Source: VXLM01 sp034421575 (GTDB taxonomy: Bacteria; Chloroflexota; Dehalococcoidia; Lucifugimonadales; VXLM01). From it: a stretch of DNA of 64,000 nt. The stretch is taken from NCBI GenBank assembly GCA_034421575.1, contig DAOUKG010000060.1, positions 1 to 64,000 on the forward strand. Direction: 5' to 3'. The notes below the pieces were generated by a model, which did no database searches, was not told where the DNA came from, and saw only the letters and a program-made list of their open reading frames with translations. Each line of letters opens with the position of its first letter. Position 1 is the first letter of the stretch. This document shows, in pieces, positions 8,171 to 15,159 of this stretch. The position numbers and the translations under genes are program-made.

Positions 8171-8196
8171 TTCACCCTGAGCTTGTCGAAGGGTGA
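8171..8196. repeat. CTTGTCGAA-type palindrome between convergent genes
   Basis: TTCACCCT-GAGCTTGTCG-AAGGGTGA: eight-base arms with near-perfect pairing, lying between the convergent ends of the membrane protein (8126) and the TusA-MetE fusion (8227). It may terminate transcription from both sides. Confidence 0.6.
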
Positions 8197-8226
8197 CGAG
8201 GTAGTTCGAACCTCGCGCATTTCGCG

Positions 8227-9735
8227 CTAGGCAAAGAGGTCGCGCGCCTCGACAATTGCCCTGAGCTTGGCCTCTGCCACACGAGCCGACGATACGGGAT
8301 TGTCGGCGTAGGTCGCAAACCCGCAGTCCAGTGTCAGGAGCACACGCTCCCGTCCAAACAGGTCGACGGTACGTGAGACTCGCTTCCTGATCTCTGAGAC
8401 CGGCTCAATGTCCCGGGTCTTGGGATTGACGACGCCAACGCCAATTCGCTTGTCATCGGGCAGGTCGCGCAGCACTTCCACGTCGCCCGCCCGCGGAGTG
8501 GCTAGCTCCAGGAACAGGACGTTTACGTCCACTCGCTTCAGTACGTCCACGAGAGGTCGGTATCCCCCGGAGAGCGCGGCCGACTCGTCGCTCGTCCAGT
8601 TCCCCCGACATAAGTGAAGTCCGAGTCTCTCTCTTGGAAGGCCACGAACCACCTCGTTCAGGAGCTCGACGGCAAAGTCGAGTTCATGTTCGGGCTCCAG
8701 CCTCTCGCTCAATGCGCCGCACATGAAGGTCCGACCGTCTTGCCCGCTGCCGTGAACGACTTCGGTCAACACCGGCTCGTCGAACTGCACCAGCGTCGTC
8801 CCTGACGCCAGGAGAAAACACACCTCCTCTCTCAAGACCCGAACGATATCCCTGGCCAGTTCATCCCGAGTCTCATACGGTCGATCCGTCAGGCAGTCAA
8901 GCCACATCGTTCGAGTGAGGAGGTAGGGCCCCGGCAAGGCCACCTTGAAGGGTCTGTCTGAGCAGGTCTGTGCGTATTCGATCTCATGGACGGCCAGTGA
9001 GCGGCTTCTGCCTAATTTGCCGTAGACGACGGGATGCCGTACCTCACCCATGGGAACATCGAGTGCTCGAAGCTCCCTCTGGAATTTCTCGGAATCGTCG
9101 ACCATGGCGGACAGATCGCTAAGGGGTACGAGCTGGCAGTTGTCAAGGAGACCACCCACGAAGCTGGCGTAGTTGTCCCTCCTCTGCTCCCCGTCGGTCA
9201 GCACATCGACTCCGGCCCGCACCTGCGCATCGACGCAGAGCCGAACGGCGTCATCCGCCGTTGCCGCGAATTCGTCATCGGAAAGCCGCCCCTCGAGCCG
9301 GTCGTGCATGGCTCTAAGCATCCATCCCGGTCGCGGCCAGCTGCCGATACCCATAACGGAAAGCGGGGCAATCTTCGGCGCCGGCGTGGGCCGGGGAAGC
9401 GACTCGGGTATGGAGACCTCCACGGTGACCTGTCGTGAGAGGGTAGGGGAGGTTGCCTTGCCGCCATTCCGTCCGGTGAAGGTTCCCTTGCTGACGAGGA
9501 AGCTGCGCCTATTCCCCTGTCTCGTCCAGGAGACCAGTTCGTTGCCCGTTAACCGGCACCACGCGGGCAGCTCGACTTCCACGGTCGAATCGGTCGAGAG
9601 TATCTCCAGCAGCCCTCCCGGCTCAAGCGGGTCGATGTGCTTGCGGATGAGGAGCAGCAGCCCACCGCCGCAGTCCAGGTCTCCTCCGTCGAAGCTAACG
9701 TCGGGCTTGTGGACGTGCTGGTCGACGAGGTCCAT
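8227..9735 (-). CDS. TusA-like domain fused to a MetE-like methyltransferase domain
   Basis: The 502-residue protein has two parts. Residues about 12-75 resemble a TusA/SirA sulfur-carrier fold: 'DLDCGGGLLLLIRKHIDPL' with C22, then 'PAWCRLTGNEL' with C60. Residues about 125-500 are the catalytic half of cobalamin-independent methionine synthase. The zinc ligands are in place: H374 and C376 (GLHLC), E410 (LFLE) and C471 (LDCGFA). 'VLTDGEQRRDNY' and 'VQFDEPVLTE' are also family motifs. The N-terminal MetE half is absent. The likely chemistry is methyl transfer to or from a thiol, perhaps one presented by a sulfur carrier. It is the third gene of a minus-strand operon, 29 bases after the DsrE-like gene. 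The exact reaction is unknown. Confidence 0.85.
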   Translation of the reverse strand: MDLVDQHVHKPDVSFDGGDLDCGGGLLLLIRKHIDPLEPGGLLEILSTDSTVEVELPAWCRLTGNELVSWTRQGNRRSFLVSKGTFTGRNGGKATSPTLSRQVTVEVSIPESLPRPTPAPKIAPLSVMGIGSWPRPGWMLRAMHDRLEGRLSDDEFAATADDAVRLCVDAQVRAGVDVLTDGEQRRDNYASFVGGLLDNCQLVPLSDLSAMVDDSEKFQRELRALDVPMGEVRHPVVYGKLGRSRSLAVHEIEYAQTCSDRPFKVALPGPYLLTRTMWLDCLTDRPYETRDELARDIVRVLREEVCFLLASGTTLVQFDEPVLTEVVHGSGQDGRTFMCGALSERLEPEHELDFAVELLNEVVRGLPRERLGLHLCRGNWTSDESAALSGGYRPLVDVLKRVDVNVLFLELATPRAGDVEVLRDLPDDKRIGVGVVNPKTRDIEPVSEIRKRVSRTVDLFGRERVLLTLDCGFATYADNPVSSARVAEAKLRAIVEARDLFA

Positions 9736-9764
9736 CGGATACCTGTTGAATTCCTAGTTTAGAG

Positions 9765-10127
9765 CTAGTACGTTACGCTCGGAGTGCCGTCGGAGAGGAA
9801 CTCCACCAGCTTCGCTCCTCCCACGATCACCGCCCCATCGACCAGGTTGTTTTCATCGAGGCCCCGCTTCTTGAAGCATGGGGCGCACACATAGATTGCT
9901 CCGCCATTTTCAGAGAAGACGTCCATCAGTTCCTTCAGCGGCATGAAACCCTCCTCGTGGACATCGTCGACATATCCCTTTTCGGCCACACGGACGCCCT
10001 CGGTGCTCAGGAACACCATCGTTTCCTTCTCCGAACCGAGGGCAGCGTTGGCGACCACAAAGGCCACCGTCGCCTTGTCGGTGTTGTCTTTCGCGCACGT
10101 GAGATTCACGCAGAACTTTCCGGCCAT
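9765..10127 (-). CDS. DsrE/DsrF-like sulfur-relay protein
   Basis: The 120-residue protein has the DsrE-like Rossmann-type fold pattern: 'FCVNLTCAKDNTDKAT', 'ANAALGSEKETMVFLSTEGV', and the conserved cysteine loop 'IYVCAPCFKKRGL' with C81 and C84. The end 'VEFLSDGTPSVTY' is typical of small cytosolic DsrE proteins. Members of this family carry persulfide sulfur in relays with TusA partners. Its position between a TusA-like gene (25 bases upstream) and a TusA-MetE fusion (29 bases downstream) supports a sulfur-relay role. Further cysteines C6 and C11 are unusual and could also be redox-active. Confidence 0.9.
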   Translation of the reverse strand: MAGKFCVNLTCAKDNTDKATVAFVVANAALGSEKETMVFLSTEGVRVAEKGYVDDVHEEGFMPLKELMDVFSENGGAIYVCAPCFKKRGLDENNLVDGAVIVGGAKLVEFLSDGTPSVTY

Positions 10128-10152
10128 AGCTATCTTCTCTCAGTCTTGGTTT

Positions 10153-10569
10153 TCAATGATTGGACTGCTCGATCCAGTAGTCCGGGTGGTCGGCATGAGC
10201 CAAGCGGCGTCCCGTGAGTCTGCACCACGCCGGCAGGTCCTCAGGCGCTCCCAGGTCTCGTGTGGTCAACTTGAGCACGTCTCCGTCCTCGAAATCGCGC
10301 ATCCTCGATCGGAGCAGAATGAGTATCTCACCGCAGCCCATGTCCCCCGCGTCCCACTCATCGACAACGTTGAGGTTGTCTATGGGGCCGACGATAGTGG
10401 AGACGTGGTGAGTGGAATGCGATGAGGTCAAGTCTTGGCCAACGTATTTCGACCGGATGCTGAACGGTCTGTATGTCCTAGAGGAGTGGGCGGCATGATA
10501 TTGGGTAGCCCCAAGTCCGTCAAGCTCCGCCTCCAAAACGTAATTGTTCAGAGTTGATGAGACAAACAT
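10153..10569 (-). CDS. TusA-family sulfur carrier-like protein
   Basis: The C-terminal 75 residues form a TusA-like domain: 'DEWDAGDMGCGEILILLRSR' with C79, then 'APEDLPAWCRLTGRRLAHA' with C116. The usual Cys-Pro-x-Pro is replaced by Cys-Gly-Glu. The first 60 residues have no family resemblance and begin inside a dispersed repeat, so the true start may lie further in. A TTG at 10431 is in frame but lacks a ribosome binding site. The ATG at 10569 has GAGGG directly upstream, contributed by the repeat. It is the first gene of the operon with the DsrE-like and TusA-MetE genes. Confidence 0.75.
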   Translation of the reverse strand: MFVSSTLNNYVLEAELDGLGATQYHAAHSSRTYRPFSIRSKYVGQDLTSSHSTHHVSTIVGPIDNLNVVDEWDAGDMGCGEILILLRSRMRDFEDGDVLKLTTRDLGAPEDLPAWCRLTGRRLAHADHPDYWIEQSNH

Positions 10570-10611
10570 CCCTCACCCCTGTGGATACCCGCATTCGCGG
10601 GTATGACGGTG
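10540..10611 (+). repeat. Dispersed repeat: GTAACTGTT module plus GGATACCCGC hairpin
   Basis: The module starting GTAATTGTTCAGAGT is followed about 10 bases later by a hairpin GATACCCGC-ATTC-GCGGGTATG (stem 10585-10604). The same arrangement, in the same orientation, is at 49261-49331. It overlaps the annotated 5' end of the TusA-like gene and lies in the 210-base divergent region before the creatininase gene. Confidence 0.8.
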
Positions 10612-10779
10612 GCTGTGTGTACGTCGAGAGAACAGTTAGTCCCAAACACCCCTGACTGGTCTATGATAGCAGTACCTTGCATGGATGTTGGGTACCGTAT
10701 AGGCAAACTCACTTCAGGCCCCAAGAATTCCGTATCAAATTTACGTTTCACAAGAAAACATCTCGACGGAGAGTTTGGC

Positions 10780-11517
10780 ATGTATGACGCCTCTTCGACT
10801 TATCTGGAACTCGAACAAAGCGGAGTCGATACTGCAGTTCTGCCGGTGGGCGCCATCGAGCAGCATGGGCCGCATCTCCCTCTGTCCGTTGACTGGTATC
10901 AGGGGGAAGTCGTAGCGAGGCAGGTGGCAGAACGGCTTGACGCCTTCCTCCTTCCCGGCATGCCCTTCGGTTGCTCTCAGGCTCATGCAGGATTCCGCGG
11001 TTCAATCTTTCTCTCGCCAGAGACTCTTGGCGCGGTTGTGAAGGACGTGGCGGAGAGTCTGCTGGACCAGGGATTCCGCCGCATCGCCGTCCTGAACTTT
11101 CACGGCGGCAACCTCATACTGAAGCTGGTCGCGCGCGAACTCAACTTGGCCCAGACACAAGGGAAAGTCGTCCTGGTAAGTCCCGGCCAGGATGCAAGCG
11201 CAGGACTGAACGAGGTACTTGACGCCTATCAAGACGAACAGCACGCCGGTGAATTGGAGACTTCCATCATGATGCACGCGGCGCCCGACCAGGTGGGGCC
11301 GTCACGCATCGACCATGTTCCGGGTGTAGGGCCCGTCTATTTCGACTACCTGCCCATGAGAGAGTTCTGCCCGGATGGCGTATGGGGACGTTCCAGCCTA
11401 GCAACCGCCGAGAAGGGCAGGCTTGCAGTCGATGCCATGGTGAGCTACACGGTGGACTATCTCCATGATACATTTGCCAAGCTCGGCGTACCCGACAAAA
11501 AGAACTCTGAGGACTAG
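10780..11517 (+). CDS. Creatininase-family amidohydrolase
   Basis: The 245-residue protein belongs to the creatininase/creatinine amidohydrolase fold family, whose members include metal-dependent cyclic-amide hydrolases and mycofactocin peptidase. Metal and active-site motifs are 'LPVGAIEQHGPHLPLSVD' near the N-terminus, 'LNFHGGN' in the middle and 'DEQHAGELETS'. The ATG at 10780 follows GGAG by eight bases and precedes 'YLELEQ', the usual family opening; an upstream extension to 10603 is not supported. It is followed after three bases by an Asp-box protein, so the two are surely cotranscribed. The real substrate is unknown. Confidence 0.88.
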   Translation: MYDASSTYLELEQSGVDTAVLPVGAIEQHGPHLPLSVDWYQGEVVARQVAERLDAFLLPGMPFGCSQAHAGFRGSIFLSPETLGAVVKDVAESLLDQGFRRIAVLNFHGGNLILKLVARELNLAQTQGKVVLVSPGQDASAGLNEVLDAYQDEQHAGELETSIMMHAAPDQVGPSRIDHVPGVGPVYFDYLPMREFCPDGVWGRSSLATAEKGRLAVDAMVSYTVDYLHDTFAKLGVPDKKNSED

Positions 11518-11520
11518 GGT

Positions 11521-12522
11521 ATGAAGATTATCGACAGGGTCATCATCGCCGGAGGACCTGAACCCCGGTCAAGAGCGCTGGCAGGCGTTCAACTCTTGCC
11601 CAATGGCGACCTGCTGGTCGGGTACCGACTTGCCAGCCGACACCCCGTCGGGGACCATGACATGATCGACGACGGCGCACTGGTGACCACACGATCGACG
11701 GACTGCGGCCGCACCTGGTCGGAGCCCCGCCCCGTCGCGGCGATACCCGGCTGGGACTGCAGCGGCGGGAACCGCATGGTTCAGACGCCCGACGGCGACC
11801 TCGTCATGTTTGTCATGAAGGCCCGGCGTGTGGGCCCGTCGGAATCACACGTCCACCCCATACGGTCCACCGACGCCGGCTTGACATGGGGGCCGATGGG
11901 TGACGAACTCGCCCTCTTCGGCGCATTCACTGAGCCGCACGCGATGGATCATGCCCTCATCACCAGCGATGGCGATTGGATGCTCCCCCTGTACGGCTCC
12001 GACGAACCCGGGGGCGCCACCTACGCCGCCGTTGGGTTCTCGCATGACATGGGGATGACGTGGGGAAGTAAGTCCGTGGTCGCCCGTTCGTCCAGGATCA
12101 CTTTCTACGAGCCCGCCGTGACGAGGCTGCCGGACGACCGCTTCATGGCTGTGATCCGCACGCAAGACCCTCCATTTGACAGCTACCTGTCCTACTCGAG
12201 CGACGAGGGCCGCACGTGGTCGGAGCCGCGTCCCCTCCCATTTCGGGGCCAGACCCCGTTCCTGTTCAGGCTGCGTTCCGGCGCCGTGGCTTGCTTCTAC
12301 CGCGACCGCGACCCACAGCGCCCCGGAGTGAGCGTAAGCGTAACCAAGGACTGCGGCATGACCTGGGAATACTCAGGACTGGTCTACCGGGGCGCCGACT
12401 GGAACTGCGGCTACCCGTCTGTGGTCAGGCTCCCGGACGGTCGTCTCTTCTGTGTCTACTATTCCTGCTATCGGGGCTTTGGCTCCGAGGTGCATGGCGT
12501 CTATATCAGCGAGGACGAATGA
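11521..12522 (+). CDS. Asp-box (BNR) sialidase-like beta-propeller
   Basis: The 333-residue protein contains at least five Asp-box motifs of the S-x-D-x-G-x-T-W type: 'STDCGRTWSEP', 'STDAGLTWGP', 'SHDMGMTWGS', 'SSDEGRTWSEP' and 'TKDCGMTWEYS'. These mark the blades of a sialidase-type propeller. There is no signal peptide, which is odd for a secreted glycosidase. I do not see the full arginine triad of true sialidases, so the activity may be different. It starts three bases after the creatininase stop, suggesting that the pair handles one substrate. Confidence 0.85.
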   Translation: MKIIDRVIIAGGPEPRSRALAGVQLLPNGDLLVGYRLASRHPVGDHDMIDDGALVTTRSTDCGRTWSEPRPVAAIPGWDCSGGNRMVQTPDGDLVMFVMKARRVGPSESHVHPIRSTDAGLTWGPMGDELALFGAFTEPHAMDHALITSDGDWMLPLYGSDEPGGATYAAVGFSHDMGMTWGSKSVVARSSRITFYEPAVTRLPDDRFMAVIRTQDPPFDSYLSYSSDEGRTWSEPRPLPFRGQTPFLFRLRSGAVACFYRDRDPQRPGVSVSVTKDCGMTWEYSGLVYRGADWNCGYPSVVRLPDGRLFCVYYSCYRGFGSEVHGVYISEDE

Positions 12523-12572
12523 CCAGCAAGGCCCCGACGGACTCCTCTGCGCATCGCCTATCCCTCTAGGCA

Positions 12573-12603
12573 TTTGGGCGCGATTTGACCGTCCTGTTAC
12601 AAT
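12573..12603 (+). promoter_or_regulatory. Putative promoter of ppcA
   Basis: TTGGGC at 12574-12579 and the extended -10 TGT-TACAAT (hexamer 12598-12603) are 18 bases apart, about 65 bases before the ppcA start. It overlaps only non-coding sequence after the Asp-box gene. Confidence 0.4.
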
Positions 12604-12667
12604 CACGCCCAACTTGGATATCATGCTTGCCCCGCACCCAGGGGATAGACTACAGGGAAGACACGCC

Positions 12668-14143
12668 ATGTCATTGATCCCGAAAGTGATGAGCACTCAG
12701 CACCCTGACAACGCGACGCCGGCTCCCTATGCCGACGAATCGGGAGTGCTTAAGGGCGAAGGCGAGGTGGCTGAGGCAGTCAGCGTCTTCGAAATGGGCT
12801 GCGACGAGCAGATGTGGGACTCCGAGGGCAAGGAGGCCGACAACCAGGTCGTCCGAAAGCTGCTTACGAACTACCCTGCTTTCTTCCAGGGTGACCGTAA
12901 GCTCGGACGTGACATTGCCCTGACGCTGCGGGTGCCGAATCCTCGTATCGAGCGCGACATGAGGAAGTCCATGGTGGAGGCGCTCCAGAGCGTGCCCTCG
13001 GCATGGGATACGGCGCAGGGCTTCTATGGCGAGGCGGAAGCCGCTCCCATCCAAGAAGTCATTCTTCCAATGACGACCTCAGCGGAGGAAATCGCATTGG
13101 TCGAGGCCTACTACCGAAAGATCATCGTCGGGCAGGAGGACAGGACGCTGCTCGGCGGCCAGTCCGTGATGGATTGGGTGGGGGAGTTCCTGCCCAAACG
13201 AGTCCGCGTTATTCCCCTCATCGAGGACATGGAGCATATTCTCCATTGCGACCGCATCGTCGAGGAGTACGTGAGGGATAGGGACCTGCCGTATCAGCGG
13301 GTGTTTCTCGCCCGCAGTGACCCCGCGCTCAACTACGGGATTGTAGGCGCGGAGCTGATCCTCAAGGTGGGGCTGCTTCGGCTCCACAATCTTGAACAGA
13401 AGCTGGGACTCCCCCTTTATCCCATCATCGGAGCAGGATCGGTGCCGTTTCGCGGACATCTGACCCCCGTGAATATCGAGCGTTCCTTCATCGAGTATCC
13501 CACAGCCCACACGTTCACCGTACAGTCCGCGTTCAAGTACGATTATGATGAGGCGACCGTTCGCGAAGGGATCGCGCAGATTCTCGCCCATGAACGCGGC
13601 GAGCCCGCGCCGGTTGTGCCGGAGCGAGCCATCGAGATAATCGAAAAGACGACCGCCGAGTATCAGTCGCAGGTGCAGCGATTGGCTGACGTCATAAGGG
13701 CCGTTTCGGCGCACGTGCCGAAGCGACGCGAGCGCAAGATGCACGTAGGACTCTTCGGTTACGGCCGCTCACTCGGCGGCGTCGGAGGAGTGACCCTCCC
13801 CCGGGCGATCGGGTTCTCTGCCTCCCTCTATTCCATCGGCGTGCCCCCCGAACTACTGGGACTCGGCGCATTGGACGATGACGACCTGGCGTTCGTCCGC
13901 GAGGTCTATCCGAGCATCGACGGTGACCTCCGCGCAGCCCTGCAGTTCGCAAATGAACGACACGTGCGGGAACTACTCGGCGAACCATACGTGGAGATGG
14001 TGGGCGGGTTTACGGATGAACTGGACCGGGTACACGAGGGCCTGACCAGCGCCATCTGGGCCAGCCTCAACCGCGACAGCAAAACCGTGGAGATCGACCA
14101 CTACATTCAAGAAGCAGCCCACCTTCGCCTCTTCCTCGGCTAG
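12668..14143 (+). CDS. ppcA: Phosphoenolpyruvate carboxylase, archaeal type
   Basis: The 491-residue enzyme is the short archaeal-type PEP carboxylase that fixes bicarbonate onto PEP to give oxaloacetate. It begins 'LIPKVMSTQHPDNATPAPY', the hallmark of the family. It contains 'EDMEHILHCDRIVEEYV', 'SDPALNYGIVGAELILK', 'GAGSVPFRGHL' and the C-terminal 'FGYGRSLGGVGGVTLPRAIG'. The ATG at 12668 follows AGGGAAG; a longer frame from 12452 overlaps the preceding gene and lacks support. Archaeal-type PEPC is patchily found in bacteria, including Chloroflexota. It supplies oxaloacetate to the TCA cycle alongside fumC in this window. Confidence 0.95.
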   Translation: MSLIPKVMSTQHPDNATPAPYADESGVLKGEGEVAEAVSVFEMGCDEQMWDSEGKEADNQVVRKLLTNYPAFFQGDRKLGRDIALTLRVPNPRIERDMRKSMVEALQSVPSAWDTAQGFYGEAEAAPIQEVILPMTTSAEEIALVEAYYRKIIVGQEDRTLLGGQSVMDWVGEFLPKRVRVIPLIEDMEHILHCDRIVEEYVRDRDLPYQRVFLARSDPALNYGIVGAELILKVGLLRLHNLEQKLGLPLYPIIGAGSVPFRGHLTPVNIERSFIEYPTAHTFTVQSAFKYDYDEATVREGIAQILAHERGEPAPVVPERAIEIIEKTTAEYQSQVQRLADVIRAVSAHVPKRRERKMHVGLFGYGRSLGGVGGVTLPRAIGFSASLYSIGVPPELLGLGALDDDDLAFVREVYPSIDGDLRAALQFANERHVRELLGEPYVEMVGGFTDELDRVHEGLTSAIWASLNRDSKTVEIDHYIQEAAHLRLFLG

Positions 14144-14187
14144 CCTACACTGCCGAGTGGTGGCTGCGAGGCGGTCGCACCCTGGCG

Positions 14188-14859
14188 CTAGTGGGCACTC
14201 GTCGACTCAGGGTCTTCGTCCAAGTGACGCGCATCATTGAACCGCTCGATGCGCCACAAGTTGTTGGCAGTCCGTATGCGGCCATCCAAGTCCCACTTGT
14301 CCACGTCAACGGAAAACTCGAAGATTGCCGTGTTGCGAACGCTAATGCCCCAGATCCGGTCCGTGCCGAGAAGTTGGGCAATGACCCACGTCAATATGCC
14401 CCCATGGGAGAACACCAGCACCCGGTCGTCACTATCGTGTCTACGAACGAGCAGATCCACTACCCGACTTGCCCTGTCCCGTATTTCGCCGAGAGTTTCC
14501 GCTCCTTCGATGATGTCGAAGTTCCGAGTTTCGTTGAATTCGCGGAGCGTTTCGGGGAATCGCTCTTCCAACTCAGCCCATGTCAGTCCAGAAAATGACC
14601 CGACGTCGTGCTCCATGAGGTCGTCCCATTGCTCAATGGGAAGTTCCCAGTTCGACGACGCGATCTGAGCGGTCTCAAGTACCCGGCTGAGCGGGCTGGA
14701 GTAGATGTGGGTCGGCGTGTATTCCTCGCGCTCCAGCCGCACCAGCAGACGTCCCGCCTGTGAACGACCGGATTCAGACAGCGGGAAGTCCGCTCGTCCC
14801 TGCCAGCGTCCCTCGGAGTTGGCCGTACTCTCGGCATGTCTGATCAGGATCAAATTCAT
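14188..14859 (-). CDS. Histidine phosphatase family protein (phosphoglycerate mutase-like)
   Basis: The 223-residue protein opens with the catalytic 'LILIRHAESTANSEGRWQG', where the RHAE histidine is phosphorylated. It continues with 'PLSESGRSQAGRL', 'YSSPLSRVLETAQ' and the second histidine in 'VFSHGGILTW'. Members dephosphorylate small molecules such as alpha-ribazole phosphate or sugar phosphates; true mutase activity cannot be inferred. No Shine-Dalgarno sequence is seen. A TGCTAGAAT -10 lies only 17 bases before the ATG, so the mRNA leader may be about ten bases. Confidence 0.88.
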   Translation of the reverse strand: MNLILIRHAESTANSEGRWQGRADFPLSESGRSQAGRLLVRLEREEYTPTHIYSSPLSRVLETAQIASSNWELPIEQWDDLMEHDVGSFSGLTWAELEERFPETLREFNETRNFDIIEGAETLGEIRDRASRVVDLLVRRHDSDDRVLVFSHGGILTWVIAQLLGTDRIWGISVRNTAIFEFSVDVDKWDLDGRIRTANNLWRIERFNDARHLDEDPESTSAH

Positions 14860-14876
14860 GACGCACGCGAGTCACA

Positions 14877-14885
14877 ATTCTAGCA
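14877..14885 (-). promoter_or_regulatory. Extended -10 (TGC-TAGAAT) of the phosphatase gene
   Basis: On the minus strand the nonamer TGCTAGAAT ends 17 bases before the ATG at 14859. No convincing -35 is present (TTTGAA about 20 bases upstream), which fits an extended -10 promoter. Confidence 0.5.
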
Positions 14886-14958
14886 TAGGGTGGAAGCACG
14901 GCTTCAAACCGGACCGATGGAAGCAGGGCCTGCCCGCACTCTTGCGGAATGCGTCAGG

Positions 14959-15083
14959 CAGGGCAATCGCATTTCACAAAGGGTCGGGCGTTGAGGGGCC
15001 TCCCAACCCATCCCTCTGGACTCCGGCCTTCGCCGGAGTGACGATTGCTGGTGTTCCTATCAACTCTAAATGCGATTGCCCTG
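14959..15083. mobile_element. 125-bp MITE-like element with 16-bp terminal inverted repeats
   Basis: CAGGGCAATCGCATTT at 14959-14974 is matched perfectly by its reverse complement at 15068-15083. Inside is a hairpin ACTCCGGC-CTT-CGCCGGAGT (about 15020-15039). The heptamer CGTCAGG lies directly left (14952-14958) and three bases right (15087-15093) of the element, a possible target duplication. It has no coding capacity. The right 46 bases recur at 281-326. Confidence 0.65.
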
Positions 15084-15159
15084 ATACGTCAGGTCACTAA
15101 CTAGACCCCGCCGCTTAAACTCCATACAATATGCGCCACATATTGATCGAACAGGAGTA

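Larger units (their letters stand above)
14860..15159. other. Intergenic region holding a MITE-like element
   Basis: The region contains the phosphatase promoter, the 125-bp inverted-repeat element at 14959-15083, and an AGGAG ribosome binding site for the next gene. No other gene is visible. Confidence 0.6.

Noticed and set aside
8200..8230. tRNA T-loop-like sequence GTTCGAAC
   Set aside because: It is a short palindrome next to a GCGC hairpin; no acceptor, D or anticodon arms can be built around it.
12452..12667. N-terminal extension of PEP carboxylase
   Set aside because: It overlaps the Asp-box gene in another frame and crosses the likely promoter; the family starts at IPKVMSTQHPDN.
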